Source: Bacillus sp. FJAT-18017
Lineage (GTDB): Bacteria; Bacillota; Bacilli; Bacillales; Cytobacillaceae
Direction of reading: 5' to 3'
Length of the DNA stretch: 64,000 bases
NCBI RefSeq assembly: GCF_001278805.1
Contig: NZ_CP012602.1
Coordinates: 3,383,501-3,447,500 of the forward strand
The notes under the pieces are model-generated. The model did no database searches. It saw only the letters and a program-made list of their open reading frames with translations, and was not told the origin of the DNA. This document shows positions 44,896 to 56,722 of this stretch, in pieces. The first letter of the stretch is position 1. Every line of letters begins with the position of its first letter. Made by a program: the position numbers and the translations under genes.

Positions 44896-46305
44896 TTACT
44901 TCATGATGTGGATTGGGTTACCTAGTGCAACTTCTGCAGTTTCCATTGTAATTTCACCAAGTGTTGGATGCGCATGAATTGTCATGGCAACATCTTCAGC
45001 TGTCATCCCGCCTTCAATAGCAAGACCAAGCTCAGAAATCATGTCTGATGCACCTGCACCCGCAATTTGGCCACCAATTAGCAAACCATCTTCCTTACGG
45101 GTGATAAGCTTCATAAATCCGTCTGACTCGTTAAGAGAAAGAGCACGGCCGTTAGCTGCAAATGGGAACTTGGCTGCAACGACTTCAATACCCTCTTCTT
45201 TTGCTTGCTGCTCTGTGTATCCAACAGAAGCCAATTCAGGATCTGAGAACACAACGGCAGGAATTGCAAGGTAATCAATTTCAGAAGGATGGCCAGCAAT
45301 CGCTTCAGCTGCAATTTTAGCCTCATAAGAAGCTTTATGTGCCAGCGGAGGACCTGCAACAACATCACCAATAGCGTAAATGTTGCTTACACTAGTGCGG
45401 CATTGCTTATCAATCTTGATAACTCCGCGATCAGTCATTTCGACTCCAGCTTGTTCAAGTCCAATTTCATCCGTATTAGGACGGCGGCCAACCATAACGA
45501 ATACATAATCAGCATCAATTTTCTTTTCTTCGCCTTTTACTTCATATGTTACAGTTACGCCATCTTCTCTTTCTTCTACACCTTTAGCAAGTGCTTTAGT
45601 AACAACCTCAGCACCTTTTTTCTTAAGGTTCTTCTTAACTAATGCAGACATTTGCTTTTCAAATCCATTGAGGATTTCGTCCGCACCTTCAAGAATGGTT
45701 ACTTTCGTTCCAAAGGCAGCGTAAGCACCGCCAAGTTCAGTACCGATATAACCACCACCGATTACAACAATGCTCTTAGGAAGTTCCTGAAGGTTTAGAG
45801 CGCCTGTTGAATCGAGAACACGTTTAGAGTATTTGAACGCTGGAATCTCGATTGGACGGGATCCTGTAGCGACAATAGCATTTTTAAAAGTATAAGTTTG
45901 AGATGACTTTTCGTCCATGACTTTAAGTGTATTGGCATCTACAAAGTATGCTTCACCATACACAACATCTATTTTATTTCCTTTTAATAATCCCGCAACT
46001 CCACCTGTCAACTTCTTCACAACGCCCGCTTTGAACTCTTGTACCTTTGAGAAATCCAAAGTGACATTTTCAGCTTTAACACCCATATCTTCTGAATTTT
46101 TCGCATGTTCATAACGGTGTCCCGCAGAAATTAGAGCTTTAGAAGGAATACAGCCGACGTTTAGGCAAACACCGCCAACAGTCCCTTTTTCAACAACCGT
46201 TACTTTTTGGCCAAGCTGTGCGGCACGGATGGCGGCAACATATCCGCCAGGGCCCGCGCCGATTACTATTGTATCTGTTTCAATTGGAAAATCTCCTACT
46301 ACCAT
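44896..46305 (-). CDS. pdhD: Dihydrolipoamide dehydrogenase (E3) of pyruvate dehydrogenase
   Basis: 469 residues. FAD-binding [17 protein letters not shown], redox-active disulfide [18 protein letters not shown]-binding [20 protein letters not shown] second site [16 protein letters not shown] and C-terminal catalytic His-Glu dyad ([15 protein letters not shown]). Reoxidises dihydrolipoamide using NAD+. ATG behind GGAGGGG, three bases after the pdhC stop. Last gene of pdhABCD; its 3' UTR holds the repeat array. Confidence 0.98.
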   Translation of the reverse strand: MVVGDFPIETDTIVIGAGPGGYVAAIRAAQLGQKVTVVEKGTVGGVCLNVGCIPSKALISAGHRYEHAKNSEDMGVKAENVTLDFSKVQEFKAGVVKKLTGGVAGLLKGNKIDVVYGEAYFVDANTLKVMDEKSSQTYTFKNAIVATGSRPIEIPAFKYSKRVLDSTGALNLQELPKSIVVIGGGYIGTELGGAYAAFGTKVTILEGADEILNGFEKQMSALVKKNLKKKGAEVVTKALAKGVEEREDGVTVTYEVKGEEKKIDADYVFVMVGRRPNTDEIGLEQAGVEMTDRGVIKIDKQCRTSVSNIYAIGDVVAGPPLAHKASYEAKIAAEAIAGHPSEIDYLAIPAVVFSDPELASVGYTEQQAKEEGIEVVAAKFPFAANGRALSLNESDGFMKLITRKEDGLLIGGQIAGAGASDMISELGLAIEGGMTAEDVAMTIHAHPTLGEITMETAEVALGNPIHIMK

Positions 46306-46308
46306 GTT

Positions 46309-47670
46309 TTACCCCTCCATTAACAAGAGTTCTGGATCGTTCAATAAACGCTTGATGTGGTTCAATGCATTTTGTGCAGTTGCACCATCAATCATCCTGT
46401 GGTCAAAGCTTAGCGACAATGCAAGTACACGCGCAGGTACAATTTCACCATTTCTTACTATTGGTTTCTCCGCAATTCGGCCTACACCAAGGATTGCTAC
46501 TTCCGGATGGTTGATTACTGGAGTAAACCATTGGCCTCCAGCAGATCCGATATTTGAAATTGTACAAGAAGCACCTTTCATTTCGTTCGGTGCAAGTTTG
46601 CCATCACGTGCTTTTCCTGCAAGCTCATTAATTTCATTAGAGATGGAGAAGACTGACTTGCGGTCCGCATCTTTAACTACTGGCACCAACAAACCTTTTT
46701 CAGTATCTGCTGCAATACCAATATTGTAGTAATGCTTATGAATTATTTCACTGGTTTCATCATCTAATGATGTATTCAACGCAGGGAATTCACGCAATGC
46801 ACTTGTCAAAGCCTTAACGATATAAGGCAAGAATGTGAGCTTAATGCCTTTTTGGGCAGCTACTTCTTTGAACTTTTTACGATGATCCCAAAGCTTCGAA
46901 ACATCAACTTCATCCATAAGAGTAACGTGTGGTGCAGTATGTTTCGAATTAACCATTGCTTTTGCAATAGCCTTTCTAATTCCGCTCATTTTTTCCCTTG
47001 TTTCAGGGTACTGTCCTTCTGGAACAACTGTAGCTGCCGCTTTAGTTTCTTCTTTTGCTTCAGCAGCTTGGGCAGCAGGTGCTGCTTGTGCAGGAGCTTG
47101 GGAAGCCTGGCCGCCTGCAAGGAAAGTATCGATATCGCCTTTCAGAACTCGGCCGTTGTTTCCAGTACCAGCTACCATACGGATATCCACGCCTTTTTCA
47201 CGAGCGTATTTCCGTACAGAAGGCATTGCAATTATCCTGCGGTCAGGGTCAACTTCAACCTGTGGAGTTGCCGCTGCGCCAGCGCCTGTTGCGCCAGTTG
47301 CCTCAGGAGTCTTAGCCTCTTCTTTTTTAATATCCTGTCCTGCTTCAAGAGTGGATTGGACCTGAGCTTCTGTTTTCTCCTGTGCAGGAGCTTCATCAGT
47401 CTCGTCACCTTTGAATGACATATTTTCATATCCAGGTGCATCAAAAGTTATTAGTACTTGTCCAACAGTTGCAACTGTACCTTCACCGACCATTACATCA
47501 AGTACAGTTCCTTCTACTGGAGACGGAATTTCAACAACAGCTTTATCGTTTTGTACTTCACAAAGAACATCGTCTTCCTGTACTTTATCGCCTGGCTTTA
47601 CAAACCATTTGACGATTTCTCCTTCATGAATGCCTTCACCGATGTCAGGCATTTTGAATTGGAATGACAT
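46309..47670 (-). CDS. pdhC: Dihydrolipoamide acetyltransferase (E2)
   Basis: 453 residues. One lipoyl domain (1-75) with the lipoylated lysine in [12 protein letters not shown]; an Ala/Pro/Glu-rich linker; E1/E3-binding domain near 135-170 ([23 protein letters not shown]); a second Ala-rich linker; acetyltransferase domain (about 225-453) ending with the active-site [14 protein letters not shown]. It forms the 60-mer icosahedral core. ATG behind TAGGAGGG. Confidence 0.98.
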   Translation of the reverse strand: MSFQFKMPDIGEGIHEGEIVKWFVKPGDKVQEDDVLCEVQNDKAVVEIPSPVEGTVLDVMVGEGTVATVGQVLITFDAPGYENMSFKGDETDEAPAQEKTEAQVQSTLEAGQDIKKEEAKTPEATGATGAGAAATPQVEVDPDRRIIAMPSVRKYAREKGVDIRMVAGTGNNGRVLKGDIDTFLAGGQASQAPAQAAPAAQAAEAKEETKAAATVVPEGQYPETREKMSGIRKAIAKAMVNSKHTAPHVTLMDEVDVSKLWDHRKKFKEVAAQKGIKLTFLPYIVKALTSALREFPALNTSLDDETSEIIHKHYYNIGIAADTEKGLLVPVVKDADRKSVFSISNEINELAGKARDGKLAPNEMKGASCTISNIGSAGGQWFTPVINHPEVAILGVGRIAEKPIVRNGEIVPARVLALSLSFDHRMIDGATAQNALNHIKRLLNDPELLLMEG

Positions 47671-47697
47671 GAATTCACCCTCCTAAAATTTTCGCAA

Positions 47698-47742
47698 GCC
47701 TGCCGCCACAATCAAGGGCAGCCCTAACAGAAGCGGTCAGGC
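47698..47742 (-). other. Stable intercistronic hairpin between pdhB and pdhC
   Basis: Arms AGCCTGCCGC and GCGGTCAGGC pair with one mismatch, with an internal GGGC-A-GCCC mini-stem in the loop. It lies in the unusually long 100-bp pdhB-pdhC gap, while all other pdh gaps are 3-4 bases. A processing or stability element is likely, setting E1 versus E2/E3 levels. Confidence 0.55.
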
Positions 47743-47770
47743 CTGCATAAAACGCGGTATTTTCCTCAAT

Positions 47771-48748
47771 TTAGAATGAAAGAACCTTTTTGGCTGTTTC
47801 GATAATATCTTTATAATTTGGAAGCCATACTGCTTCTGCTTGCGGGAATGGGAATACTGTATCAGGTGCTGCAACACGCAATACAGGTGCTTCAAGGCTA
47901 AGGATTGCACGGTCGTTGATTTCCGCGACTACCTGAGCTGCAACACCAGCCTGCTTTTGAGCTTCCTGGACAACAATCACACGGCCTGTCTTCTCAACCG
48001 ATGCAATGATTGTTTCAATGTCAATTGGCCAAACAGTACGAAGATCGATAACTTCAGCAGATTGGCCTTCTTTTTCAAGCTCTTCTGCAGCCTTCAATGA
48101 CTCATGAACCATTGCACCATAGGTTACAATAGTTATGTCTTTACCTTCACGCTTTATATCGGCTTTCCCTAGTGGAATTGTGTACTCCTCTTCAGGAACC
48201 TCCTGGCGGAAAGAGCGGTATAACTTCATATGCTCCAAGAAAATGACTGTATCATTATCACGGATAGATGAAATCAATAGACCTTTTGCATCATAGGGAG
48301 TTGAAGGGATAACAACTTTAACACCTGGTGTTTGAGCCATCAACCCTTCAAGGCTATCTGCGTGCATATCTGGAGTATGTACTCCACCACCAAAAGGAGA
48401 ACGGATTGTTACAGGTGAAGTGTAACGGCCTCCTGAACGGTACCGCATACGCGCCAATTGGCCGGCAATTGAATCCATGACTTCGAAAACAAACCCGAAG
48501 AACTGGATTTCTGGAACGGGACGGTATCCTTGTAAAGCAAGGCCGACAGCCAGGCCGCCAATACCTGATTCCGCAAGCGGAGTGTCAAAAACGCGGTCTT
48601 CGCCAAATTCGGCATGAAGGCCTTCCGTCGCACGGAATACACCGCCGTTTACGCCCACATCCTCACCGAATACTAATACATTCGGATCATTACGCAATTC
48701 TGTGCGCAATGCATCAGTAATTGCTTGAATCATTGTCATTTGCGCCAT
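47771..48748 (-). CDS. pdhB: Pyruvate dehydrogenase E1 beta subunit
   Basis: 325 residues, the usual length. Transketolase-like domain with [37 protein letters not shown] and the C-terminal [18 protein letters not shown] and [13 protein letters not shown] motifs. It forms the alpha2beta2 E1 with PdhA. Starts at ATG with AAAGGAG at a long spacing of 12 bases, within the end of pdhA. Confidence 0.98.
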   Translation of the reverse strand: MAQMTMIQAITDALRTELRNDPNVLVFGEDVGVNGGVFRATEGLHAEFGEDRVFDTPLAESGIGGLAVGLALQGYRPVPEIQFFGFVFEVMDSIAGQLARMRYRSGGRYTSPVTIRSPFGGGVHTPDMHADSLEGLMAQTPGVKVVIPSTPYDAKGLLISSIRDNDTVIFLEHMKLYRSFRQEVPEEEYTIPLGKADIKREGKDITIVTYGAMVHESLKAAEELEKEGQSAEVIDLRTVWPIDIETIIASVEKTGRVIVVQEAQKQAGVAAQVVAEINDRAILSLEAPVLRVAAPDTVFPFPQAEAVWLPNYKDIIETAKKVLSF

Positions 48749-48751
48749 GGC

Positions 48752-50181
<1,430 letters not shown>

Positions 50182-50187
50182 AAATCG

Positions 50188-50217
50188 AGTGTACAACATA
50201 TTCAATAAACCCGTCAA
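50188..50217 (-). promoter_or_regulatory. Candidate SigA promoter for pdhABCD
   Basis: TTGACG, 18-bp spacer, TACACT on the minus strand. It is the best promoter-like pair in the gap between ykyA and pdhA. Confidence 0.6.
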
Positions 50218-50339
50218 TCATATTGCTTCACAAATTTGTAACTATATCAATATTGGAATATAATTTCGCTTTTCCTCAAACTGTACCATTGGTAACCATA
50301 CACCTGTTTCACTTTGTATGCATAAAAAATTATACTAAA

Positions 50340-50371
50340 AAAAGAAGACAGCCAGTAACCCCGGCTGTCTT
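50340..50371 (-). terminator. ykyA terminator overlapping its stop
   Basis: Perfect 9-bp stem AAGACAGCC / GGCTGTCTT with a 9-nt loop followed on the minus strand by CTTTTTTT; overlaps the ykyA stop codon. Confidence 0.9.
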
Positions 50372-51044
50372 AAGATTCGTTTTTACCATCAAGACCCGCT
50401 AATTTAAAGAAAGCTAGCTTTTCTTGGTTGTATTTTTCCGTCAATTCATTGAATTGCTTATTGGCTTCCAAAACGTTTGTATATGACCCGTTCACCGAGG
50501 TAATCTGGCCTTCAAGATCCTTAAGGTTGACATCCTTGGTTTTGAGTAAAGTATACAGCTTTTGGTCATTTTCAATAGCAATCATATATTCTTTGTACAG
50601 CTTTTCATGCGCCAAATATCTTTTCTCCATTGTCGCAACGAGCAATTCTGCTTTTTCTTTTAATTTCGGATCTTTTATTTCCTTCAGATGATCTGCTGCT
50701 GCACCAAACTGTTTGCGGGATTCGTCAAGGCTTTCCTTTTCGAGAGCTATATGTTCTTTCCTTTTATCCACAAGCTTTAACGCCTCATTGGACAGCTTCT
50801 CCACTTGGTCGAATTCCTTCTGTCCCATTTCCACTATTTGATCAAAAAGCTCTTTTTCCTTCTTTTCCAGCTCAACTAAAGGTCCCTGTTGCTCCTCAAA
50901 CTTTTTCTCGGCAGCAACGGCCTTTTCCATAACATCATAGATTTGTTCAGCAGGAGATTTTTGGCCAAGGCATCCAGCCAGCAAAACTAAAGGAAGAACC
51001 AGGCAGAAAACAATCCGCAAGAATTTCAGTGAGGAAAATTTCAC
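50370..51044 (-). CDS. ykyA: YkyA-type lipoprotein
   Basis: 224 residues from GTG. Signal peptide with lipobox LLAGC (Cys near 25), then an almost wholly alpha-helical, Lys/Glu-rich region with coiled-coil character (VELEKKEKELFDQIVEMGQKEF). It matches the putative cell-wall-binding lipoprotein YkyA, located upstream of pdhA in B. subtilis as here. The role is unknown; in B. cereus a relative affects sporulation or wall functions. Confidence 0.9.
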   Translation of the reverse strand: MKFSSLKFLRIVFCLVLPLVLLAGCLGQKSPAEQIYDVMEKAVAAEKKFEEQQGPLVELEKKEKELFDQIVEMGQKEFDQVEKLSNEALKLVDKRKEHIALEKESLDESRKQFGAAADHLKEIKDPKLKEKAELLVATMEKRYLAHEKLYKEYMIAIENDQKLYTLLKTKDVNLKDLEGQITSVNGSYTNVLEANKQFNELTEKYNQEKLAFFKLAGLDGKNES

Positions 51045-51257
51045 GTTAATACCCTCCTATCATAACACTTATACTATATCGGTACTTGCCGTTTTTGACA
51101 ACTTCCGTCGATTCAGCTTGTCCGTATTAAAGATATTCGGGGCTAGAAGAATGTATGTCTGGGCATCGGCCCAAACTTTTATTCTGTTTCTGCATAGGCT
51201 GTAATAATCCCCCGGGGCTTTTGTCCATGGGAGGCAAATTTATGAGGAGGGGCTTGA

Positions 51258-51389
51258 ATGTACGGTTATTATGGGCATTGTGGATACGGATATCCGGGCG
51301 CAGTTGGCGGAGTTGGCTTTGGCAGAGGCTTCGCATTGATTGTAGTCCTGTTCATCCTGCTGATTATCGTGGGTTGCGCCTGGCTATAA
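51258..51389 (+). CDS. YjcZ-family sporulation peptide
   Basis: 43 residues from ATG behind GAGGAGGGGC. Gly/Tyr-rich N-terminus ([18 protein letters not shown]) and a single C-terminal membrane segment [18 protein letters not shown], the typical YjcZ/YrrS-type plan. Such peptides are made in late sporulation and may be small membrane or coat components. Not in this place in B. subtilis. Its stop codon is directly followed by 3' UTR repeat copy I. Confidence 0.88.
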   Translation: MYGYYGHCGYGYPGAVGGVGFGRGFALIVVLFILLIIVGCAWL

Positions 51390-51390
51390 T

Positions 51391-51647
51391 AGAATGCGGA
51401 AGCGCCTCGGTCATCGCCGTACAAAATGGAGGGGCTTCGACTGAGATAAAGTGAAACTTCCATCAGCGATTTTTGCTGATGGTTAGTTGAACGAATCGGA
51501 CCTTTAGGATCAGTTGCCGACGGAGGAGGCTTACTGAGCCTTAAGAGTGGGATAAAGGAATCACGAAGAGCGTTAGCGCATTCGTGCATGACTTATCGCA
51601 GGGAGGAGACCTGAAGTTTGCGCACGCGTAGGCGATGTAGCTAAACT
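51391..51647 (+). repeat. Dispersed 3' UTR repeat, copy I (diverged, about 257 bp)
   Basis: Starts one base after the YjcZ-type stop with AGAATGCGGAAGCGCC. Contains two type-1 segments (CTGAGATAAAGTGAAAC and GGGATAAAGGAATCACGAAG, then GCATGACTTATCGCAGGG) and a CATCAGCGA / TTTGCTGATG hairpin, and ends in the altered tail GATGTAGCTAAACTA. Same orientation as the gene, ahead of a terminator. Confidence 0.75.
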
Positions 51648-51651
51648 ATAA

Positions 51652-51685
51652 AGAAGAGAGGGTGCTTGCCTTCTCTTTTTCTTAT
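51652..51685 (+). terminator. Terminator behind copy I
   Basis: Imperfect hairpin AAGAGAGGG / CCTTCTCTT with a short loop followed by TTTTCTT. Confidence 0.7.
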
Positions 51686-51796
51686 TCCCATTTAAATTAA
51701 CTTTTTAAAGAATCTTTGATAGACTTAGGTAAGAACAGCTTTCCCGGTTCTCCGGAACGCGTACTTAAAAGCAATTGGTTTACAGGAGTGAAAAAT

Positions 51797-52351
51797 ATGA
51801 TAACAATGGAAGATATCATCCGTGATGGACATCCTTCCTTAAGGTTACCCGCAGAGGAAGTAGCAATGCCGCCAAGTGAGGATGAAAAACGAATTCTTGC
51901 AAGCATGCTTGAATACGTTATTAATAGCCAAAATCCGGAAATCGCTGAAAAATATAGCCTGAGGCCAGGTATTGGTTTAGCTGCACCACAAATTAATGTA
52001 TTAAAAAGGATGATAGCGGTTCATGCCCATGACGAAAAAGGCAATCTTCATAGTTACGCCCTTTTCAATCCGAAGATTGTCAGCCATTCCGTTGAGAAGT
52101 CATATTTGACTTCCGGAGAGGGATGTTTATCCGTGGATGAACCACACCCTGGCTTTGTCCCGCGGCACGCAAGAATTACCGTCAAGGCATTCGACTCAGA
52201 TGGAAAAGAAATAAAGTTACGCCTAAAAGGAATGATTGCTGTAGTTTTCCAGCATGAAATCGACCACCTGAATGGCATTTTGTTCTATGACCACATTAAC
52301 AAAAATGACCCACACAAGCCGATTGACAATGCCATTCCAATTGAAAGGTAA
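51797..52351 (+). CDS. def: Peptide deformylase
   Basis: 184 residues from ATG at 51797, six bases after CAGGAGTG; equal to B. subtilis YkrB (DefB). All three motifs are visible: GIGLAAPQI, EGCLSV and QHEIDHLNGILF, which supply the Fe/Zn ligands (Cys and two His) and catalytic Glu. It removes formyl groups from nascent proteins. The insert between motifs 1 and 2 makes it a type II enzyme. Confidence 0.97.
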   Translation: MITMEDIIRDGHPSLRLPAEEVAMPPSEDEKRILASMLEYVINSQNPEIAEKYSLRPGIGLAAPQINVLKRMIAVHAHDEKGNLHSYALFNPKIVSHSVEKSYLTSGEGCLSVDEPHPGFVPRHARITVKAFDSDGKEIKLRLKGMIAVVFQHEIDHLNGILFYDHINKNDPHKPIDNAIPIER

Positions 52352-52359
52352 CTCATGGG

Positions 52360-52398
52360 AAACTGCCGGGATCATCTGCTGGCAGTTTTTATTTTTTT
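52360..52398 (+). terminator. def terminator
   Basis: Stem AAACTGCC / GGCAGTTT with a 13-nt loop then a long T-rich run. Confidence 0.88.
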
Positions 52399-52595
52399 AA
52401 AATATTTATATTTGACAATTTGTTAACAACTGCCAATTCCATGATTAACCATGAAAATATCATCCAAATCAACATATACTAATAGTACAAAACGGACTGA
52501 ATGCCCAAAAAAACAAAAATTTGGCGACAATCTGCCTGCCCTGCTTTACTTTGGACAAGGATAGTTTAAAATATAAGGTAAGGAGATGATCCACT

Positions 52596-52667
52596 ATGTT
52601 AAAGAAGCTAAGAAAGAAGCTTTTAAAACAGTGGAAAGAATTACTCAGAAAAAAATCCATTGCCTAA
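52596..52667 (+). CDS. 23-residue basic amphipathic peptide
   Basis: ATG ten bases after AAGGAG; peptide MLKKLRKKLLKQWKELLRKK then SIA. Eleven of 23 residues are basic (Lys/Arg) and leucines recur every three to four positions, giving an amphipathic helix. It has its own terminator hairpin (52674-52707), and a terminator of the preceding gene lies upstream, so it sits in a separate transcription unit. No family is recognised. It could be a membrane-active or RNA-binding peptide, or a leader. Confidence 0.55.
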   Translation: MLKKLRKKLLKQWKELLRKKSIA

Positions 52668-52673
52668 TGTTTT

Positions 52674-52707
52674 GAGCCCTTCAAACTTGCGGAGGGCTCC
52701 TTCCTTA
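52674..52707 (+). terminator. Terminator behind the 23-residue peptide ORF
   Basis: Perfect 7-bp stem GAGCCCT / AGGGCTC with a 12-nt loop, followed by CTTCCTTATT. The U-run is interrupted. Confidence 0.65.
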
Positions 52708-52943
52708 TTGTAAATTGAAAAGCAGTAGTGAAAATTTAGCAATTGTTCCTTTATAATCCGGCTAGCACCGGAAATAAATGAAGAATAGGGAAAAACCAAA
52801 TAAAATACTCGCCAATAGCTTGACCTCTGGTTTCTGGCAATGCGATGTTGAATTTAGGCTAAGTAGATGCATAACCAAGAAAAAACTATGCATTTCTATA
52901 AGAGAAAATAGACAAGTTATTTTGGAGACAGGAGCGATTTAAA
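52708..52943. promoter_or_regulatory. rpoY-rnjA upstream region
   Basis: 236 bases without a gene. AT-rich stretches occur, but no unambiguous promoter pair was identified. Confidence 0.3.
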
Positions 52944-53153
52944 ATGTTATTCAAGATTTACTACCAGGAGAGTCTTAACGAGGTTCCGGTAAGGGAAAAA
53001 ACTAAATCCCTCTATATCGAGGGAGATTCTGAAAGAGATGTCAGGAAGAAGATTTCCGACCGGGGCTATAACATTGAATTTGTACAATCTGTAACCGGTG
53101 CCCACCTGGAGTACGAAAAACAAAAAGAAGACTTTAATGTATTGGAGATTTGA
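52944..53153 (+). CDS. rpoY: RNA polymerase epsilon subunit
   Basis: 69 residues. The start [27 protein letters not shown] is diagnostic of RpoY (YkzG), a phage Gp2-like small subunit of Firmicute RNA polymerase. ATG about ten bases after ACAGGAG. Six bases ahead of rnjA, the universal partner in this order. Confidence 0.97.
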   Translation: MLFKIYYQESLNEVPVREKTKSLYIEGDSERDVRKKISDRGYNIEFVQSVTGAHLEYEKQKEDFNVLEI

Positions 53154-53159
53154 TAATTT

Positions 53160-54827
53160 ATGAAATTTGTTAAGAATGACCAAACCGCTGTTTTCGCACT
53201 TGGCGGGCTTGGCGAGATTGGGAAAAATACGTATGCTGTACAGTTTCAGGATGAGATTATCGTTATTGATGCCGGAGTTAAGTTTCCGGAAGACGAATTA
53301 CTTGGAATTGACTATGTTATACCTGATTACTCCTATCTTGTAAAAAATGAAGATAAAATAAAAGGCCTATTCATTACCCATGGACATGAGGATCACATCG
53401 GCGGTATTCCTTACCTTTTAAAAGAGGTCAACATTCCGATATACGGTGGTAAACTTGCACTCGGACTTATTAGAAATAAGCTGGAAGAGCATGGATTATT
53501 AAGAACCGCCAAACTTATTGAAATCAAGGAAGACGACATTATTAAATTCAGGAAAACTTCTGTTACGTTCTTTAGAACAACACACAGCATTCCGGATTCT
53601 TATGGTATAGTTGTTAAAACTCCGAATGGACAAGTTGTCCATACCGGAGATTTCAAGTTTGATTTCACTCCTGTTGGTGAGCCAGCGAACTTGACAAAAA
53701 TGGCTGAAATTGGCAAAGAAGGCGTACTATGCCTCCTTTCTGATAGTACCAACAGTGAAATACCTGACTTTACCATGTCCGAGCGCAAAGTTGGCGAAAG
53801 CATTGATGATATCTTTATGAAGGTAGACGGAAGGATCATTTTCGCTACATTTGCTTCAAATATCCACAGGCTGCAGCAGGTTGTAGAAGCGGCAGTCGCC
53901 AACGGCCGAAAAGTTGCAGTATTCGGCAGAAGCATGGAAGCCGCTATTAATATTGGACAAGAGCTTGGCTATATTCGCGCACCTAAGGAGACTTTTATTG
54001 ATGCTCAGACCATCAACAAGCTCCCTGCCAATAAAGTAACCATTTTGTGTACCGGAAGCCAGGGCGAACCGATGGCAGCTCTTTCAAGAATTGCAAATGG
54101 TACACACAGGCAAATTCAAATTATCCCTGGGGATACGGTTGTGTTCTCGTCTTCACCAATTCCTGGTAATACAATCAGTGTAAGCCGCACAATCAATATG
54201 CTTTTCCGTGCGGGTGCAGATGTCATTCACGGAAAACTCAGCAATATTCACACATCAGGTCACGGTGGACAGGAAGAGCAGAAACTAATGCTCCGCCTCA
54301 TCAAGCCAAAATTCTTTATGCCGATCCACGGTGAATATAGAATGCAGCGGATGCATTCAAAGCTTGCAATTGATTGCGGTGTACCTGAAGAAAATTGCTT
54401 CATTATGGATAACGGTGAAGTGCTGGCCCTTTCCGAGGATACTGCTCAAATAGCAGGTAAAATTCCTTCCGGTTCTGTCTATATTGATGGAAGCGGCATC
54501 GGGGATATTGGAAATATTGTTCTTCGGGATAGAAGGATTCTTTCTGAAGAAGGCCTCGTAGTCGTTGTGGTCAGCATCAATATGAAGGAATTCAAGATTG
54601 TTGCTGGACCGGATCTTATCTCGAGGGGCTTCGTATATATGAGAGAATCCGGCGACTTAATCAATGATGCCCAAAGCTTGATTTCGAAGCACCTGAATAA
54701 AATCATGGAACGCAAAACCACACAGTGGTCTGAGATTAAAAATGAAATCACCGACACGCTTGGACCTTTCCTTTACGAAAAGACTAAGCGCCGTCCAATG
54801 ATTTTGCCAATAATCATGGAAATTTGA
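53160..54827 (+). CDS. rnjA: Ribonuclease J1
   Basis: 555 residues, identical length to B. subtilis RNase J1. Metallo-beta-lactamase/beta-CASP fold: [12 protein letters not shown] metal motif, [20 protein letters not shown] (beta-CASP) and [18 protein letters not shown]. 5'-3' exonuclease and endonuclease for mRNA decay and 16S maturation. In B. subtilis it is the partner recruited by GapA-SR1P, and an SR1P is encoded 11 kb away. Confidence 0.98.
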   Translation: MKFVKNDQTAVFALGGLGEIGKNTYAVQFQDEIIVIDAGVKFPEDELLGIDYVIPDYSYLVKNEDKIKGLFITHGHEDHIGGIPYLLKEVNIPIYGGKLALGLIRNKLEEHGLLRTAKLIEIKEDDIIKFRKTSVTFFRTTHSIPDSYGIVVKTPNGQVVHTGDFKFDFTPVGEPANLTKMAEIGKEGVLCLLSDSTNSEIPDFTMSERKVGESIDDIFMKVDGRIIFATFASNIHRLQQVVEAAVANGRKVAVFGRSMEAAINIGQELGYIRAPKETFIDAQTINKLPANKVTILCTGSQGEPMAALSRIANGTHRQIQIIPGDTVVFSSSPIPGNTISVSRTINMLFRAGADVIHGKLSNIHTSGHGGQEEQKLMLRLIKPKFFMPIHGEYRMQRMHSKLAIDCGVPEENCFIMDNGEVLALSEDTAQIAGKIPSGSVYIDGSGIGDIGNIVLRDRRILSEEGLVVVVVSINMKEFKIVAGPDLISRGFVYMRESGDLINDAQSLISKHLNKIMERKTTQWSEIKNEITDTLGPFLYEKTKRRPMILPIIMEI

Positions 54828-54880
54828 GAACCGGAGTGGTAACTCTCACCGGTCACTGTTTAATTTATTGAATAGCTAAT

Positions 54881-54914
54881 AAAAGGAGAAACCTAAATAG
54901 GCTTCTCCTTTTTT
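54881..54914. terminator. Bidirectional terminator rnjA/ktrC
   Basis: Stem AAGGAGAA-CCT / AGG-TTCTCCTT with a 4-nt loop and U-runs both ways. Confidence 0.92.
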
Positions 54915-54918
54915 ATTG

Positions 54919-55578
54919 TTATTCCATCTCTTTATGTCTGAACCTTTCAATATCATCATCCGATCCAATCACGATCAGTATATCCCCTAACCAAATTCTT
55001 TCGCTCGCCTGCGGGGAAACTATGATATCGGTGCCCCGTTTGATTGCAACAATATTCAAACCGTATCTGGCTCGGATATTAAGTCCGATGATTGTATTGC
55101 CCCCCAGCTTTTCATTAGCCACAATTTCCACAATACTGTGGTGATCGGATAATTCAATATAATCAAGGACATTATTCGTCGAGATTGTATTTGCAATCCG
55201 GATTCCCATATCCCGTTCAGGATGTGCAACCACATCCGCTCCAATTTTCACTAAAACCTTCTCATGATAATCGCTTAGAGCTTTCGCAGTAATATGACGC
55301 ACCCCTAGTTCCTTAAGAATTAGTGTCGTCAGAATACTCGCCTGGATATTATCACCGATTGCAACGATTACATGGTCAAAATTTCTGATTCCAAGGCCTT
55401 TCAAAACCGCTTCATCCGTTGAATCTCCTACAACCGCGTGCGAAGCAATTGAAGCATATTCGTTTACTCTATCCTCGTTGTTGTCAATTGCCAGGACCTC
55501 CATCCCCAATTCAGAGAGTCTTTTGCATATACTCCCTCCGAACCTTCCCAGCCCAATGACTGCAAAATCTTTTTTCAC
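54919..55578 (-). CDS. ktrC: Potassium uptake regulatory subunit KtrC
   Basis: 219 residues from GTG at 55578 behind GGAGGAATT; the frame is open to 55623. RCK_N domain with FAVIGLGRFGGSICKRL and acidic AIDNNEDRV (NAD/ATP pocket), then RCK_C (about 135-215). KtrC gates the low-affinity KtrD K+ channel and is a c-di-AMP target in B. subtilis. It lies next to rnjA, as there. Confidence 0.95.
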   Translation of the reverse strand: MKKDFAVIGLGRFGGSICKRLSELGMEVLAIDNNEDRVNEYASIASHAVVGDSTDEAVLKGLGIRNFDHVIVAIGDNIQASILTTLILKELGVRHITAKALSDYHEKVLVKIGADVVAHPERDMGIRIANTISTNNVLDYIELSDHHSIVEIVANEKLGGNTIIGLNIRARYGLNIVAIKRGTDIIVSPQASERIWLGDILIVIGSDDDIERFRHKEME

Positions 55579-55689
55579 CGAAATTCCTCCAATGCCTTGA
55601 CTATCTTTCTTACATAGTACCAAAAAAAATCGATGTTGTTTACTCTTTCAGTTTCTGCAAACGGAGGAATTATAGCTGGTAAACTCAGG

Positions 55690-56619
55690 TTACCCTTTAT
55701 CACGGAACAGCTTCTTAACACTAATAAAAAGAATAAACCCAGCTGCTGCGAGGCCGAGAATAATCGGCAAGTTCCCAAAGAAAAAAACAATGAATCCTGA
55801 TATCCCCGAGAGCAGCATATTGGCACTGCTTAAGAATTGCTTCTTTGTCCTCTCCCACGTATTAAGTTCCTTTGGTGTAGTTCCACTAACGACAACTTTT
55901 GTTTCAAAAAAAGAAATGGTAATAGTAGAAAGAGAAGCCCTGTCTTTTAAGTATTTCATTTTCCCAATCAACTGCTCAATTTCCTCCTGTACAACTGCCA
56001 GATCAGAAGATATTTTTAAAAGGTCCTCTGTTCTTTCGGCTCCCTTCATAAAATCAAGGAGCCTAGCCTCTACTGCACGTTTTGATTTGAGCCTTGATTC
56101 CAGATCCACATAGTCTTCGGTTACATCATCACCCCTGACAACCCGTTCAAGTACTTCAGCTGCTTCCTTTTCGGTTTCATGAAGGAATTTTTCAAATTGT
56201 GATGCTGGGACTCGAATAGTTACTGCCCCGCTCATTCCTTCCCCGCCATCCCTGGATACCGTAGAATCAACAATAAAGCCTCCGTATTGTTTAGCTTTTG
56301 TTTCAAGGGATTGCTGTGCCTTAGCAAAGTCCTTTACTCGTAAATGAAGCTCTGCTTCGTGAATAACCATTCTGCCTTTTTGGCTCGCCACATCTCTATC
56401 TGCAGTTTCAATTCCCTCGGGTGAAGCACTATCTGTTGAATCATTAGAGGTATTATTCCGTTCTACCTCTCCTATCTCATTCCCGCTAACACCTTTTTCG
56501 CTTTTTCCACTATCTGCCCTATCCATGCCGCTCTCTGAGGTATCACTCGAGCTGCAGGACACTAAAATAGCTAGTAATAAGGAAATTAACAGAAAGAAAA
56601 ACCTTTTTATCACAGCCAT
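55690..56619 (-). CDS. DUF4349 lipoprotein
   Basis: 309 residues from the ATG at 56619, eight bases after GGAGAG. Lipobox ILVSC (Cys near 22), a Ser/Asp/Glu-rich low-complexity stretch (about 23-80), the DUF4349 domain (IHEAELHLRVKDFAKAQQSLE to LSTITISFFET, about 85-245, with a coiled coil) and a C-terminal membrane helix (about 270-300). It is anchored at both ends to the membrane. The function is unknown; it is lineage-specific between ktrC and ykuV. Confidence 0.88.
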   Translation of the reverse strand: MAVIKRFFFLLISLLLAILVSCSSSDTSESGMDRADSGKSEKGVSGNEIGEVERNNTSNDSTDSASPEGIETADRDVASQKGRMVIHEAELHLRVKDFAKAQQSLETKAKQYGGFIVDSTVSRDGGEGMSGAVTIRVPASQFEKFLHETEKEAAEVLERVVRGDDVTEDYVDLESRLKSKRAVEARLLDFMKGAERTEDLLKISSDLAVVQEEIEQLIGKMKYLKDRASLSTITISFFETKVVVSGTTPKELNTWERTKKQFLSSANMLLSGISGFIVFFFGNLPIILGLAAAGFILFISVKKLFRDKG

Positions 56620-56722
56620 AAACGTCACTCTCCATGTTCATTTATTAATTAGACGTATTGGCTGGGATGTTGTGACAGTCCCATCTTGAAAGCTCCCTTT
56701 AGGTTGAAGATGGGAGAAACAT

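Noticed and set aside
51155..51454. 99-codon plus-strand ORF overlapping the YjcZ-type gene
   Set aside because: Out-of-frame shadow of the YjcZ-type peptide and of repeat copy I; biased Arg/Trp composition.
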